Origin: Methylosinus sp. C49
GTDB taxonomy: Bacteria > Pseudomonadota > Alphaproteobacteria > Rhizobiales > Beijerinckiaceae
Direction: 5' to 3'
DNA length: 64,000 bases
Assembly (NCBI RefSeq): GCF_009936375.1
Contig: NZ_AP022332.1
Span: 3,442,501-3,506,500, forward strand
Part shown: positions 1-8,665 of the stretch, piece by piece
Layout: each line of letters starts with the position of its first letter
Position numbering within the stretch: position 1 is the first letter of the stretch
The notes under the pieces: generated by a model
What the model was told of the DNA's origin: nothing
The model's database searches: none
What the model saw: only the letters and a program-made list of their open reading frames with translations
Program-made: the position numbers and the translations under genes

Positions 1-1
1 G

Positions 2-1096
2 TTGGAAACGCCCAAGCCGCGCGTCGTGGCGACGAAGCCCACTGTCAGGACGATCGTCGAATGGGACCGATACACTGGGAGATTCAGCGCAGTGGAAAGC
101 GTCCAGGTGCGCGCTCGCGTGAGCGGCTATCTGACCGATATCCATTTCGCCGACGGCCAGCTGGTGAAGGAGGGAGATCGCCTGTTCACGATCGATCGCC
201 GCCCCTTCGAATTGGCCGTGTCCGCGGCTGACGCGGAACGCAGAGTCGCCGAATCAGCGGTGGCGCTCGCGCGTCAGGAGCTCTCGCGCGCGCAATCTCT
301 ACGAAAAATCGGGGTGGCCGAAGAAGTATACGAGCAGAGAATGGCCGCTCTTCGACAGGCGGAGGCGCGTCTCGCCGCCACAGGCGCCGCCCTGGATCGC
401 GCTAAGCTCGATCTCGAATTCACGAATGTCCGGGCGCCGATCGCCGGCCGGATCGACGCTCATAGCGTCAGCGTCGGAAATCTCGTCAGCGGCGGCGATT
501 CGAACGCGACGCTTCTCACGAATATCGTCTCTCTCGATCCGATCCGCGTCACATTCGACGTCGATCAAGAGGCCTATCTCCGATACATCCGCGGCGGATC
601 GGATGGCGGAAGGCCGAGCCTGCGCGACACTCCGAATTCGGTCCGCATCGCGCTGTCCGGAGATGCCGACTTCACCCGGTCGGGAGAGCTGGATTTCGTC
701 TCGAACCAGATCGACCGCGACAGCGCCACGATCAGGCTGCGCGCCATCGTCGATAATAAGGATCTGTCTCTCGTTCCAGGCCTTTTCGCCAGAATCGAGC
801 TCGCAGGAAGCGGCGCGCATCCCGCCGTGATGATCCCGGACGAGGCGATATCCGTCGATCAGGCGTCCCATGTCGTGTTCGTCGTGGACCGAGGAACTGC
901 GGAGCGAAGGACTGTCACGCTCGGACCGATCGTCGAGGGTCTGCGCGTCGTGCGAAGCGGAGTCGGCCCGGACGATTTCGTCGTGACATCGGGCTCGCAG
1001 AACATACGGGCGGGGCAAGCCGTCGCGATTCTCGACGCCGCGCCAGCGCCTGTCTCGAAGCGCGCCGCCGCCGACATAGGAAGACTCTCACGATGA
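2..1096 (+). CDS. RND efflux periplasmic adaptor subunit (MexE/AcrA type), 5' end missing
   Basis: This is the membrane-fusion subunit of a tripartite drug efflux pump. It links the inner-membrane RND permease encoded next to it with an outer-membrane channel. The visible 364 residues begin just before the first beta-barrel strand (WDRYTGRFSAVESVQVRARV) and run through the lipoyl half, an Ala/Arg-rich alpha-hairpin (about residues 75-135), the second lipoyl half (RAPIAGRIDAHSVSVGN) and the beta-barrel and membrane-proximal domains. A signal peptide or lipobox is expected upstream but lies outside the window. The TTG at position 2 is therefore probably internal and the gene partial. Its stop overlaps the permease start by four bases (ATGA), so the two are co-translated. 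The substrate cannot be read from sequence. Confidence 0.9.
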   Translation: METPKPRVVATKPTVRTIVEWDRYTGRFSAVESVQVRARVSGYLTDIHFADGQLVKEGDRLFTIDRRPFELAVSAADAERRVAESAVALARQELSRAQSLRKIGVAEEVYEQRMAALRQAEARLAATGAALDRAKLDLEFTNVRAPIAGRIDAHSVSVGNLVSGGDSNATLLTNIVSLDPIRVTFDVDQEAYLRYIRGGSDGGRPSLRDTPNSVRIALSGDADFTRSGELDFVSNQIDRDSATIRLRAIVDNKDLSLVPGLFARIELAGSGAHPAVMIPDEAISVDQASHVVFVVDRGTAERRTVTLGPIVEGLRVVRSGVGPDDFVVTSGSQNIRAGQAVAILDAAPAPVSKRAAADIGRLSR

Positions 1097-4000
1097 ATCT
1101 CGGGCGCTTTTTCATCGACCGTCCCGTCTTTGCGATCGCTTTGTCGATCACGCTGCTGATCGTCGGCGGCGTCTCTGCGAGCAGATTGCCGATCTCGCAA
1201 TATCCGGAGGTGATTCCGCCGACTGTGACGGTTACGGCGCAATATCCCGGCGCCGGCGCGCAAACCATCGCCGACACCGTGGCGACGCCGATCGAGCAAG
1301 AGGTCAACGGCGTCGACGACATGATCTACATGCAGTCGCAATCCACCAGGGACGGTCGATTCAGCCTCACCGTGACGTTTCGAACCGGAGCGGACCTCGA
1401 CAAGGCGCAGGTGCTGGTCCAGAACCGCGTTGCGCTCGCCGAGCCCCGCTTGCCGGACGTCGTCCGCCGGATCGGCGTGAGCGTCAACAAGAACGCGCCC
1501 GACTTTCTGCTCGTCGTGCAGTTGATCTCTCCAGATCGCACGCGCGACGCCCTTTATTTGTCGAACTATGCGGCGCAGCAGATCGTTCCTGTGCTTCGTC
1601 GGCTTCCGGGCGTCGGAAGCGCCGAAATCCTCGCCGAGCGCGAATATGCGATGCGCATCTGGCTCGACCCCGACAGAATCGCGGAACTCGGACTATCCGT
1701 CGGCGATGTCGTCGATGCGTTGCGATCTCAGAACGCCCAGGTGGCGAGCGGCGCTCTGGCGCAGCCCCCGATTCCGGGCCACCGGGCCTTTCAGCCGTCT
1801 ATTTCCGTGCAAGGGCGCTTCAAGGAGCCGACGGCCTTCGAACAGATGATCGTCAAGCGCGGCGTCGACGGGCGCATCGTGCGCGTGAAGGACATTGGAC
1901 GGGCCGAGCTCGGCGCCCGCGAATATGGAACCAACGCCTATATCAACGACACGGCGGCGACGGCGATGCTCGTCTACCAGCGGCCGGGAACCAATGCGCT
2001 CGAGGCTTCGCAGGATGTGCAGAACGCGATGCGGCGGCTCGGCGCCACGATGCCCTCCGGCGTCGATTATATGATGACCTATAATCCGACCGAATTCTTC
2101 GTCCGAACATCGATCGAAGCGCTCCAGCATACGATCTTCGAGGCCATTGTCCTCGTCGTCCTCGTCGTGCTGCTGTTCCTTCAGAGCGCCCGCTCCACGA
2201 TCATTCCGCTGCTGGCGATTCCGGTTTCCCTGATCGGAACTTTCGCGGTGATGGCGGCTTTCGGCTACACGATAAACACGTTGACGCTGTTCGCGCTCGT
2301 GCTCGCCGTCGGAATAGTGGTCGACGACGCCATCGTCGTCGTGGAGAATGTCGAGCGCTATCTGCGCGAAGGGCTTTCGGCGAGAGAAGCGGCGCGCAAA
2401 ACGATGGACGAGGTCGGCGGCGCGCTGATCTCGATTGCGCTCGTGCTCGTCTCGGTCTTCGTTCCGACCATGTTCCTCGATGGAATCACCGGGCAGTTCT
2501 TTCGCCAATTCGCTGTCGTCATCGCCGTCGCGACCGTCATATCGGCCTTCAACTCCCTCACGCTCAGCCCCGCGCTCTCTGGTCTCTTCCTCCAGCATCA
2601 CGACGCCGCCCATCGATCGGAAACGCTTCTCGCGCGAGCGACGACGCCGATCGTCGACAGGTTCAATCGCTTTTTCGACGCGCTCTCCGAAAGCTATTCG
2701 GCGATCATTCGGCGCGTCCTCGAACGCACGGCGACGATGCTGATTCTCTATGGCGCGCTGGTCGCGGCGGCGGTCTTCATATTTTCGATCGTTCCCCGCG
2801 GCTTCGTGCCCGTCGCCGACCAGGGCTATCTGATCGCCATAGCAGAGCTCCCCGCCGGCTCCTCCTTGCAGCGCACCGATGCGATCGTGCGCGAGATGGG
2901 CGCCCGCGCGCGCGGCATTCCGGGAGTCGGATGGGCGCATATGTTCCCCGGCCGCTCCGTCGCGACGGGAACCCAAAGCTCGAGCGCCGGCGTCGTGTTC
3001 GTTCAGCTAGAGGCCTTCGACAAGCGCTATGACGCATCGAAATCGGCGGCGACCGTCAGGGCGGAGCTCGAGAGGCGCTACGCCGACATCACTGGGGCGC
3101 AAATCACGATCATCTCGCCTGCGACGATCCGAGGCATCGGATCGTCGGGCGGGTTCTCGCTGCGCGTTCAAGATATCGACAGTCGCGGCTCGGCGCGTCT
3201 CGCCGACGTCACGCTCGATCTGGTGGCGGCGCTCAAAGCCGATCCACGCATTCAATTCGCTTTTTCGCCATTCCGAGCGTCTGCGCCGGAGTTCTATCTC
3301 GATATCGACAGAACCAAGGCGGAGATGCTCGGCGTCCCGACGTCGCGCGTCCACGACACTCTGGAAGCCTATCTCGGCAGCGCCTATGTCAACGACTTCA
3401 ATTTGTCCGGGCGCACCTATCAGGTGATCGCCCAGGCGGAAGGCGCGAGCCGACTCGACCCGGAGCAGATCGGAACTCTGAAGGTCAGAAGCGAATCCGG
3501 CGCGATGGTCCCGCTGGGCTCGATCGCGACCTTTCGCGCCAGAAGCGTTCCGGATCGCGTTCCGCGCTACAATCTCTATCCGACCGCCGAAGTGATCGGG
3601 GCCGCTCTGCCGACGATCAGTTCGGGAACCGCCTTGTCGATCGTCGAAGACATCGCCGGACGATCGCTGCCGAGCGGCTATACAATCGCCTGGACGGAGC
3701 TTTCCTATCAGGAACGGCTGGCCGCCGGTGGCGGCGCCCTCTTTATCCTGAGCGTGGTATTCGTCTTCCTGGTGCTCGCAGCTCAATATGAAAGCTGGCT
3801 CCTGCCGCTCGCTGTCATTCTGATCGTGCCGATGTGTTTGCTGTCTGCGATCATCGGCGTGATGTGGATGGGGCAGGACAATAATGTTTTCACCCAGGTG
3901 GGATTGATCGTGCTCGTCGGTCTCGCCGCCAAGAACGCCATCCTCATCGTGGAGTTCGCGCGAGACCTAGAGGCGCAAGGACTATCGGCGCCAGAGGCGG

Positions 4001-4284
4001 TGGCTCGCGCGTGCCGCCTGCGGCTGCGACCTATTATGATGACCTCGCTCGCATTCATCCTCGGCGTCGCGCCGCTCATGCTGGCGAAAGGCGCCGGCGC
4101 GGAATTACGAAACGCGATCGGAACCGCCGTCTTTTTCGGGATGTTGGGCGTGACGCTCTTCGGCCTGCTGTTCACCCCCGTGTTCTATGTCGCGATCCGC
4201 GCGGCGGCTCAGCGCCTCCTGCGGCCTCGTTCGGTCGCGGCGACATGCTCTGGTGGACGAAGCCTTCCTCGCGTCACGGATTGA
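1093..4284 (+). CDS. RND multidrug efflux permease (HAE1 family)
   Basis: This is the proton-driven inner-membrane pump of the tripartite exporter, 1063 residues, which is normal full length for the AcrB/MexF family. The N-terminus has the typical first helix after FFIDRPVFAIALS. The periplasmic porter domain carries the usual QYPEV and YPGA segments. The fourth membrane helix holds the proton-relay Asp pair (VVDDAIVVVENVER, about residues 411-412). A second block of six helices ends near residue 1040. It overlaps the adaptor gene by four bases, so adaptor and permease form one operon. No outer-membrane factor follows; the next gene is on the other strand. Family is clear; substrate range is unknown. 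Confidence 0.95.
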   Translation: MNLGRFFIDRPVFAIALSITLLIVGGVSASRLPISQYPEVIPPTVTVTAQYPGAGAQTIADTVATPIEQEVNGVDDMIYMQSQSTRDGRFSLTVTFRTGADLDKAQVLVQNRVALAEPRLPDVVRRIGVSVNKNAPDFLLVVQLISPDRTRDALYLSNYAAQQIVPVLRRLPGVGSAEILAEREYAMRIWLDPDRIAELGLSVGDVVDALRSQNAQVASGALAQPPIPGHRAFQPSISVQGRFKEPTAFEQMIVKRGVDGRIVRVKDIGRAELGAREYGTNAYINDTAATAMLVYQRPGTNALEASQDVQNAMRRLGATMPSGVDYMMTYNPTEFFVRTSIEALQHTIFEAIVLVVLVVLLFLQSARSTIIPLLAIPVSLIGTFAVMAAFGYTINTLTLFALVLAVGIVVDDAIVVVENVERYLREGLSAREAARKTMDEVGGALISIALVLVSVFVPTMFLDGITGQFFRQFAVVIAVATVISAFNSLTLSPALSGLFLQHHDAAHRSETLLARATTPIVDRFNRFFDALSESYSAIIRRVLERTATMLILYGALVAAAVFIFSIVPRGFVPVADQGYLIAIAELPAGSSLQRTDAIVREMGARARGIPGVGWAHMFPGRSVATGTQSSSAGVVFVQLEAFDKRYDASKSAATVRAELERRYADITGAQITIISPATIRGIGSSGGFSLRVQDIDSRGSARLADVTLDLVAALKADPRIQFAFSPFRASAPEFYLDIDRTKAEMLGVPTSRVHDTLEAYLGSAYVNDFNLSGRTYQVIAQAEGASRLDPEQIGTLKVRSESGAMVPLGSIATFRARSVPDRVPRYNLYPTAEVIGAALPTISSGTALSIVEDIAGRSLPSGYTIAWTELSYQERLAAGGGALFILSVVFVFLVLAAQYESWLLPLAVILIVPMCLLSAIIGVMWMGQDNNVFTQVGLIVLVGLAAKNAILIVEFARDLEAQGLSAPEAVARACRLRLRPIMMTSLAFILGVAPLMLAKGAGAELRNAIGTAVFFGMLGVTLFGLLFTPVFYVAIRAAAQRLLRPRSVAATCSGGRSLPRVTD

Positions 4285-4350
4285 GCATACGCTTCGGCTC
4301 CGCATGAGCTCCTCGTTCCTGCGACAATTTCGTTCGAGATGTCCGGATCG

Positions 4351-5245
4351 CTACGGCTGCTCGTGTCGCAGCGCCTCCAGCAATAGCGCGAAAGCGGGCG
4401 ACGATTCGCTGCGATGCGGGTAATAGAGATGGTAGCCGGCCCAGGGCTGACACCAATCGTCCAGCGCTCTTTGGAGACGACCGGCCGCGAGATGCGGCTC
4501 CACTATGTCCTCCGGCAGGAAGGCCAGCCCGAAGCCGGCGACGCATGCGTGGACGATCTGGAACACGCTGTTGAAGATCAGCTGGCCGTCGACGCGCACC
4601 TTCAGCTCGCGGCCGTCTTTCTCGAATTCCCAGGCGTATGTGCCGCCATAGGTCGGGAGACGCAGGTTGATGCAATTGTGCTGGATCAGCTCCTGCGGCT
4701 CGCGCGGCGGCGCCCTCTCGGCGAAATAGGATTTCGCGCCGACGACGGCGAAGCGAACATCGGGCCCGATCCGCGCGGCGATCATATCCTTGGCGACCTG
4801 CTCTCCCCATCGCACGCCGGCGTCGAAACGCTCGGCGACAATGTCGGTCAGCCCGTAATCGATGACGACCTCCACCTTTATGTCGGGATATTTTGTCAGG
4901 AAGCGCTTCAGCTTCGGCCAGAGAATCGTCTCGATCGCATGGTCTCCGGCCGTTATGCGCACCTTGCCGGCGGGCTTGTCGCGCAGCCCGCTCAGCGCCT
5001 CGAGCGTCGCCTCTATCTCCTCGAAACGCGGCGCGGCCATGCGCACCAACCGCTCGCCCGCCTCGGTGAGCGAAAGGCTGCGCGTCGTGCGCGTCAGCAG
5101 CCGAACGCCGAGCTTGGCCTCGATCTGGCGAACCGTGTGGCTGATGGCCGATTGCGAGACGCCGAGCTTGCCCGCCGCGCACGGATGCGCTGCCTTCGCG
5201 CGCGACGATGATGAGCGCGCGCAGATCGTCGAAGCTGGGATGCAT
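4351..5245 (-). pseudogene. LysR-family regulator with a frameshift in the helix-turn-helix
   Basis: The C-terminal 280 residues are a standard LysR protein (GVSQSAISHTVRQIEAKLGV, then a substrate-binding domain) and closely resemble the intact LysR at 11518-12411. The natural start is the ATG at 5245, reading MHPSFDDLRALIIVAREGS. That frame is lost near 5171-5179, where a CGCGCG run appears two bases short. Restoring two bases would give R-A-A-G-K-L-G in register with the paralogue. The alternative open frame from 5262 has a non-family N-terminus, so I do not believe that start. This is either a real inactivating mutation or an assembly error. The gene faces the dehydrogenase operon at 5357, its likely target. 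Confidence 0.7.
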
Positions 5246-5273
5246 TCAGAAATCCTGCTCATAGGCCTTTGCT

Positions 5274-5290
5274 GATTATAACGCCTAGTA
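5274..5290. promoter_or_regulatory. Candidate LysR operator (T-N11-A type box)
   Basis: The sequence GATTATAACGCCTAGTA lies 29 bases upstream of the LysR ATG at 5245, inside the divergent promoter to the dehydrogenase gene. A closely matching box, GATTATAGCGGCTAATC, sits 28 bases upstream of the paralogous LysR gene near 12.4 kb. LysR regulators usually bind one site between themselves and a divergent target, so this is the likely autoregulatory site. This copy is a less perfect inverted repeat than the other. Confidence 0.5.
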
Positions 5291-5356
5291 GCAATGAAGC
5301 CAGATGCTCAAATTGCGCCGTGAGGCCGGCCGCGTTGCCGGCGACAGGAGGCGCAA

Positions 5357-6376
5357 ATGAGGGGAACTGTTCTCTACGGACCGCGTGACATCCGCTGCGA
5401 GGCCGTCGATCCCCCGACGCTGCTGCAGCCGACGGACGCCATCATCGAAATCGCCGCCACCTGCGTCTGCGGCTCTGATCTTTGGCCCTATCGCGGCCTC
5501 TGGCCCGTCTCCGGGCCGACGCGCATGGGCCATGAATATTGCGGAACGGTCAAAGAGGTCGGCGCCGCGGTGACGACGATCCGGCCGGGGCAATTCGTCA
5601 TCGGCTCCTTCTTCACATCGGACAATTCTTGTCCCAACTGCCTCGCCGGCTATCAATCGTCCTGCGTCAATCGCGAGCAGGTCAGCACGGCGCAATCGGG
5701 GCTCATTCGCGTTCCGCAGGCCGACGGCACTCTGGTGGCGACGCCCGCCACGCCGCCGGCCGATCTCATTCCCGATCTTCTGACGCTCTCCGATGTGATG
5801 GGCACGGGCTGGTTCGCGGCGGACGCCGCCGAAGTGAAGCCGGGCAAGACGGCTGTGGTCGTCGGCGATGGAGCGGTCGGGCTGCTCGCCGTTCTGTCGG
5901 CCAAGCTGAAAGGCGCCGCGCGCATCATCGCGATGAGCGGTCACGCGCCGCGTCAGAAGATCGCGCGTGAATTCGGCGCGACCGACATTGTGACGGAGCG
6001 CGGCGATGCTGCGGTCGCCTGTGTGATGGAGCTGACCGGCGGCCTCGGCGCCGATTGCGTGCTCGAATGCGTCGGCACGCAGCAATCCATGCTGCAGGCG
6101 ATCCGCTCCTGCCGCAAAGGCGGCTATGTCAGCTTCGTCGGCGTGCCGCATGAGGTTTCGCTGGATGGTCAGGAGCTGTTCTTCAGCCATGTGCATCTGC
6201 ATGGCGGGCCGGCGCCGGTGCGTCGCTATCTGCCCGAGCTGATCGATCTCGTCTGGAGCCGCAAGATCAACCCCGGAAAAGTGTTCGATCTCGTGCTGCC
6301 GCTCGATCAGGTGGCGGAAGGCTATCGCGCCATGGATGAGCGCCGCGCGATCAAGGCGCTGCTGCTGCCGGCGTGA
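5357..6376 (+). CDS. Zinc-dependent alcohol dehydrogenase family protein (MDR superfamily)
   Basis: This is a 339-residue NAD(P)-dependent dehydrogenase of the medium-chain family. The catalytic zinc site is visible as CVCGSD near residue 38 and the GHEYCGTV block. A cysteine cluster (SCPNCLAGYQSSC) corresponds to the structural-zinc lobe but has three cysteines in place of the usual four. The Rossmann fold shows in VVVGDGAVGLLAVLSAKLKGA. A GGAGG-like ribosome site precedes the ATG. It is the first gene of a likely three-gene operon with a flavodoxin-like protein and a small barrel protein, divergent from the broken LysR gene. The substrate is not determinable; the neighbours suggest detoxification of reactive carbonyls or quinones. 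Confidence 0.88.
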   Translation: MRGTVLYGPRDIRCEAVDPPTLLQPTDAIIEIAATCVCGSDLWPYRGLWPVSGPTRMGHEYCGTVKEVGAAVTTIRPGQFVIGSFFTSDNSCPNCLAGYQSSCVNREQVSTAQSGLIRVPQADGTLVATPATPPADLIPDLLTLSDVMGTGWFAADAAEVKPGKTAVVVGDGAVGLLAVLSAKLKGAARIIAMSGHAPRQKIAREFGATDIVTERGDAAVACVMELTGGLGADCVLECVGTQQSMLQAIRSCRKGGYVSFVGVPHEVSLDGQELFFSHVHLHGGPAPVRRYLPELIDLVWSRKINPGKVFDLVLPLDQVAEGYRAMDERRAIKALLLPA

Positions 6377-6416
6377 TCGCCATCAACAGAAATCCCTCAC
6401 AGGAGCCTTTTATAAA

Positions 6417-6992
6417 ATGCAGATCGCAATCATCTATGACAGCGGCTTCGGCCACACCGCCAAGCAGGCGCAGGCCGTCGCCGAAGGCATCGGCCGCGTC
6501 GAAAGCGTGCAGGCGAAGCTCATCGCCGTCGCCGATGGCGAGATCGCATGGGATGCGCTGGAGGCGAGCGACGCGATCATCTTCGGATCGCCGACATACA
6601 ATGGCCTCGTCAGCGCGAAATTTAAGAAATTCATGGAGGATTCGACGCGCGCCGCGTGGCTTCCGCAAAAATGGCGCAACAAGATCGCCGCCGGCTTCAC
6701 CAATTCTGGCGCCATGCATGGCGACAAGCTCAATGCGCTCCTGTCTATGGCCTTGTTCGCCGCGCAGCACGGCATGATCTGGGTCGGGCTCGATCTGTTC
6801 CCTGGCCATTCCTCCGAGGACAAGAACCGCATCGGCGGCTGGCTCGGCGCCATGGCGCAATCGAATGACGAATCGCCGGAATTGTCGCCGATCAAGAGCG
6901 ATCTCGACACGGCGGCGCATCTCGGACAGCGCGTCGCCGAAATCGCTCGCCAGTTCAGAGCGGGCGGAATCAACGCTGCTCGAGGAGAATGA
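6417..6992 (+). CDS. Flavodoxin-like NAD(P)H-dependent oxidoreductase (WrbA-like)
   Basis: This 191-residue protein has the flavodoxin fold. The FMN phosphate loop is at the start (IIYDSGFGHTAKQAQAVAEGI), followed by FGSPTYNGLVSAKFKKFMED, the isoalloxazine loop of WrbA/NADPH:quinone reductase relatives. The ATG at 6417 is preceded by AGGAG with normal spacing; the open frame extends upstream but overlaps the dehydrogenase and has no family match there. Its stop overlaps the next start. Such proteins reduce quinones by two electrons, which fits an oxidative or xenobiotic stress operon with the preceding dehydrogenase. The exact substrate is unknown. Confidence 0.88.
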   Translation: MQIAIIYDSGFGHTAKQAQAVAEGIGRVESVQAKLIAVADGEIAWDALEASDAIIFGSPTYNGLVSAKFKKFMEDSTRAAWLPQKWRNKIAAGFTNSGAMHGDKLNALLSMALFAAQHGMIWVGLDLFPGHSSEDKNRIGGWLGAMAQSNDESPELSPIKSDLDTAAHLGQRVAEIARQFRAGGINAARGE

Positions 6993-7315
6993 GTGAAATG
7001 AAGCTGCTTTGCCTCGACGTTCCGCAGCCCGGAGCCAGGCTCGAAAAATACGCGCCGCATATTCGCGACGAGGTGCGCCATGCCTGGAAACTCTACAAGA
7101 GCGGCGCCATGCGCGACATCTATTTTCGGCAGGATCGTCCCGGCGTCTCCATCATCGCCGAATTCGCATCCGTCGAGGAAGCGAGAGAAGCGCTCGCGCA
7201 ATTCCCGCTGGCGAAAGTCGGGTTGATCGATTGGGAGATCATTCCCCTTGGGCCTTTCGTGAATTGGGAGATCCTTTTCGCGCCGGCGGAAACGGGCCGA
7301 GTTGGCGGGGCGTGA
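6989..7315 (+). CDS. Small dimeric alpha-beta barrel protein (muconolactone isomerase-like)
   Basis: This is a 108-residue protein with conserved blocks EVRHAWKLYKSGAMRDIYFR, AEFASVEEAREALAQFPL and a C-terminal FVNWEILF, the pattern of muconolactone isomerase-like ferredoxin-fold barrels. The first ATG overlaps the upstream stop (ATGA). The ATG nine bases later gives the usual family N-terminus (MKLLCLDVP) and fits the GAGGAG ribosome site better, so translation may begin at 6998. It closes the dehydrogenase/flavodoxin operon. Relatives often sit beside redox enzymes and are loosely annotated; I would not assign a reaction. Confidence 0.8.
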   Translation: MSEMKLLCLDVPQPGARLEKYAPHIRDEVRHAWKLYKSGAMRDIYFRQDRPGVSIIAEFASVEEAREALAQFPLAKVGLIDWEIIPLGPFVNWEILFAPAETGRVGGA

Positions 7316-7334
7316 CCCCCGCCAACTCCAGCTT

Positions 7335-8537
7335 TCACTCGTCCTGCGCGAGCCTGCTCGCGCGGGCCGTCGTCGCGGCCAGAGCTGCGGCGAGCACGAG
7401 CATAGCGGCGCCGGCGCCGAAGGTCGGCCGATAGCCGCCTGCGTCGAAGAGAACGCCGCCGACGGTCGCTCCGAATGTGATCGCGAGCTGAATGATCGCC
7501 ACCATCAAGCCGCCGCCCGCTTCGGCCTCCTGCGGCAATGTCCGCGACAGCCAGCTCCACCAGCCGACCGGCGCCGCTGTGGCCAAGAGGCCCCAGACGC
7601 CGAGCAGCAGCACCGTCGCCATGAGAGCGCCGTCGAATGCGACGAGAGCGGCGCCGACCGCCGCCATCACGGCGGGAATGACGATGAGCGTGCGATAGAG
7701 ACCATCTTTCAGAAGCGATCCGATGAAGGAGCTGCCGATGAAGCCGCTCACGCCCATCGCCAGCAAGATGAAGGACAGCGTCGCCGGATCGGCATGGGCG
7801 GCGGTCTCGAGAAACGGCCGCAAATAGGTGAAGAGCGCGAACTGCCCCATGAAGAAGACGCCCGTCGCGGCCATGCCGAGCGCGACGATCCGTCGGCGCA
7901 GCAGCGCAAAGACATTGCGGGATCTGGCTACGCGCGGGACCTTCATGGGCGGCAGACTCGCCATTTGCCAGACGAGAACGACGGCCGCGACCGGAACGAC
8001 GCAGAAGAAGGCGCCGCGCCAGCCGATGAGCGAGCCGAGAAAGCTGCCGGCCGGGGCGGCGATGATCGTCGCCAGCGCATTGCCGCCATTCAATATCGCC
8101 AGGGCTTTCGGCACTTGTTCGGCGCGAACGAGCCGCATGGCCGTGGCCGCCGACATGGACCAGAAGCCGCCGATGACGATTCCGATGAGCGCTCGGCCGA
8201 TCATGAAGACGAGATAGCTGGGCGCGAATGCGACGATCGCGCCGGAGACGATCATGAGAGCGGTCAAGGCCAGCAGCAGACGCTTGCGATCGAGATCGCC
8301 GACGGAGGCGGAGATAAAAAGGCTCGTGACCACGGCGAAAGCGCCCGATACCGAGATCGCCTGCCCGGCCTGGCCTTCGCTCACGCCGAGATCGGCGGCG
8401 ATCGGCGTCAGCAGGCTCACCGGCATGAATTCGGATGCGATCAATGCGAATGCGCCCAAGGAGAGCGCATAGACGGCGCCCCAGGCGGGGGATCGTTCTT
8501 CGATCAGATCATTCTGCGATGTCGCTTCAATCTGCAT
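7335..8537 (-). CDS. MFS exporter, NepI-like (DHA1 family)
   Basis: This 400-residue protein has twelve predicted membrane helices. Conserved segments EFMPVSLLTPIAADLGVSEG, GGFWSMSAATAMRLV and NGGNALATIIAAP are hallmarks of the NepI branch, whose E. coli member exports purine ribonucleosides. The loop between helices 2 and 3 (SVGDLDRKRLLLALT) is a variant of the MFS motif A. It converges on the upstream operon with only about 20 bases between stops and has its own promoter region on the right. Export of a toxic small molecule is a safe reading; the nucleoside assignment is by similarity only. Confidence 0.85.
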   Translation of the reverse strand: MQIEATSQNDLIEERSPAWGAVYALSLGAFALIASEFMPVSLLTPIAADLGVSEGQAGQAISVSGAFAVVTSLFISASVGDLDRKRLLLALTALMIVSGAIVAFAPSYLVFMIGRALIGIVIGGFWSMSAATAMRLVRAEQVPKALAILNGGNALATIIAAPAGSFLGSLIGWRGAFFCVVPVAAVVLVWQMASLPPMKVPRVARSRNVFALLRRRIVALGMAATGVFFMGQFALFTYLRPFLETAAHADPATLSFILLAMGVSGFIGSSFIGSLLKDGLYRTLIVIPAVMAAVGAALVAFDGALMATVLLLGVWGLLATAAPVGWWSWLSRTLPQEAEAGGGLMVAIIQLAITFGATVGGVLFDAGGYRPTFGAGAAMLVLAAALAATTARASRLAQDE

Positions 8538-8665
8538 TCTGCTCTCTTTCTCTTATCGGTCGTAATCGCGCGCGCGATCGCTCGCCGAGCGCGCGCGCAG
8601 CAGCGGGACTTCGATGGGATCGGCGAAGACGTCGGCCGCGCGTTACGTGCGCGGGCCGACAAATG

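Noticed and set aside
1693-2976. 427-codon open frame on the minus strand
   Set aside because: It is antisense to the RND permease and dominated by Arg, Asp, Glu and His.
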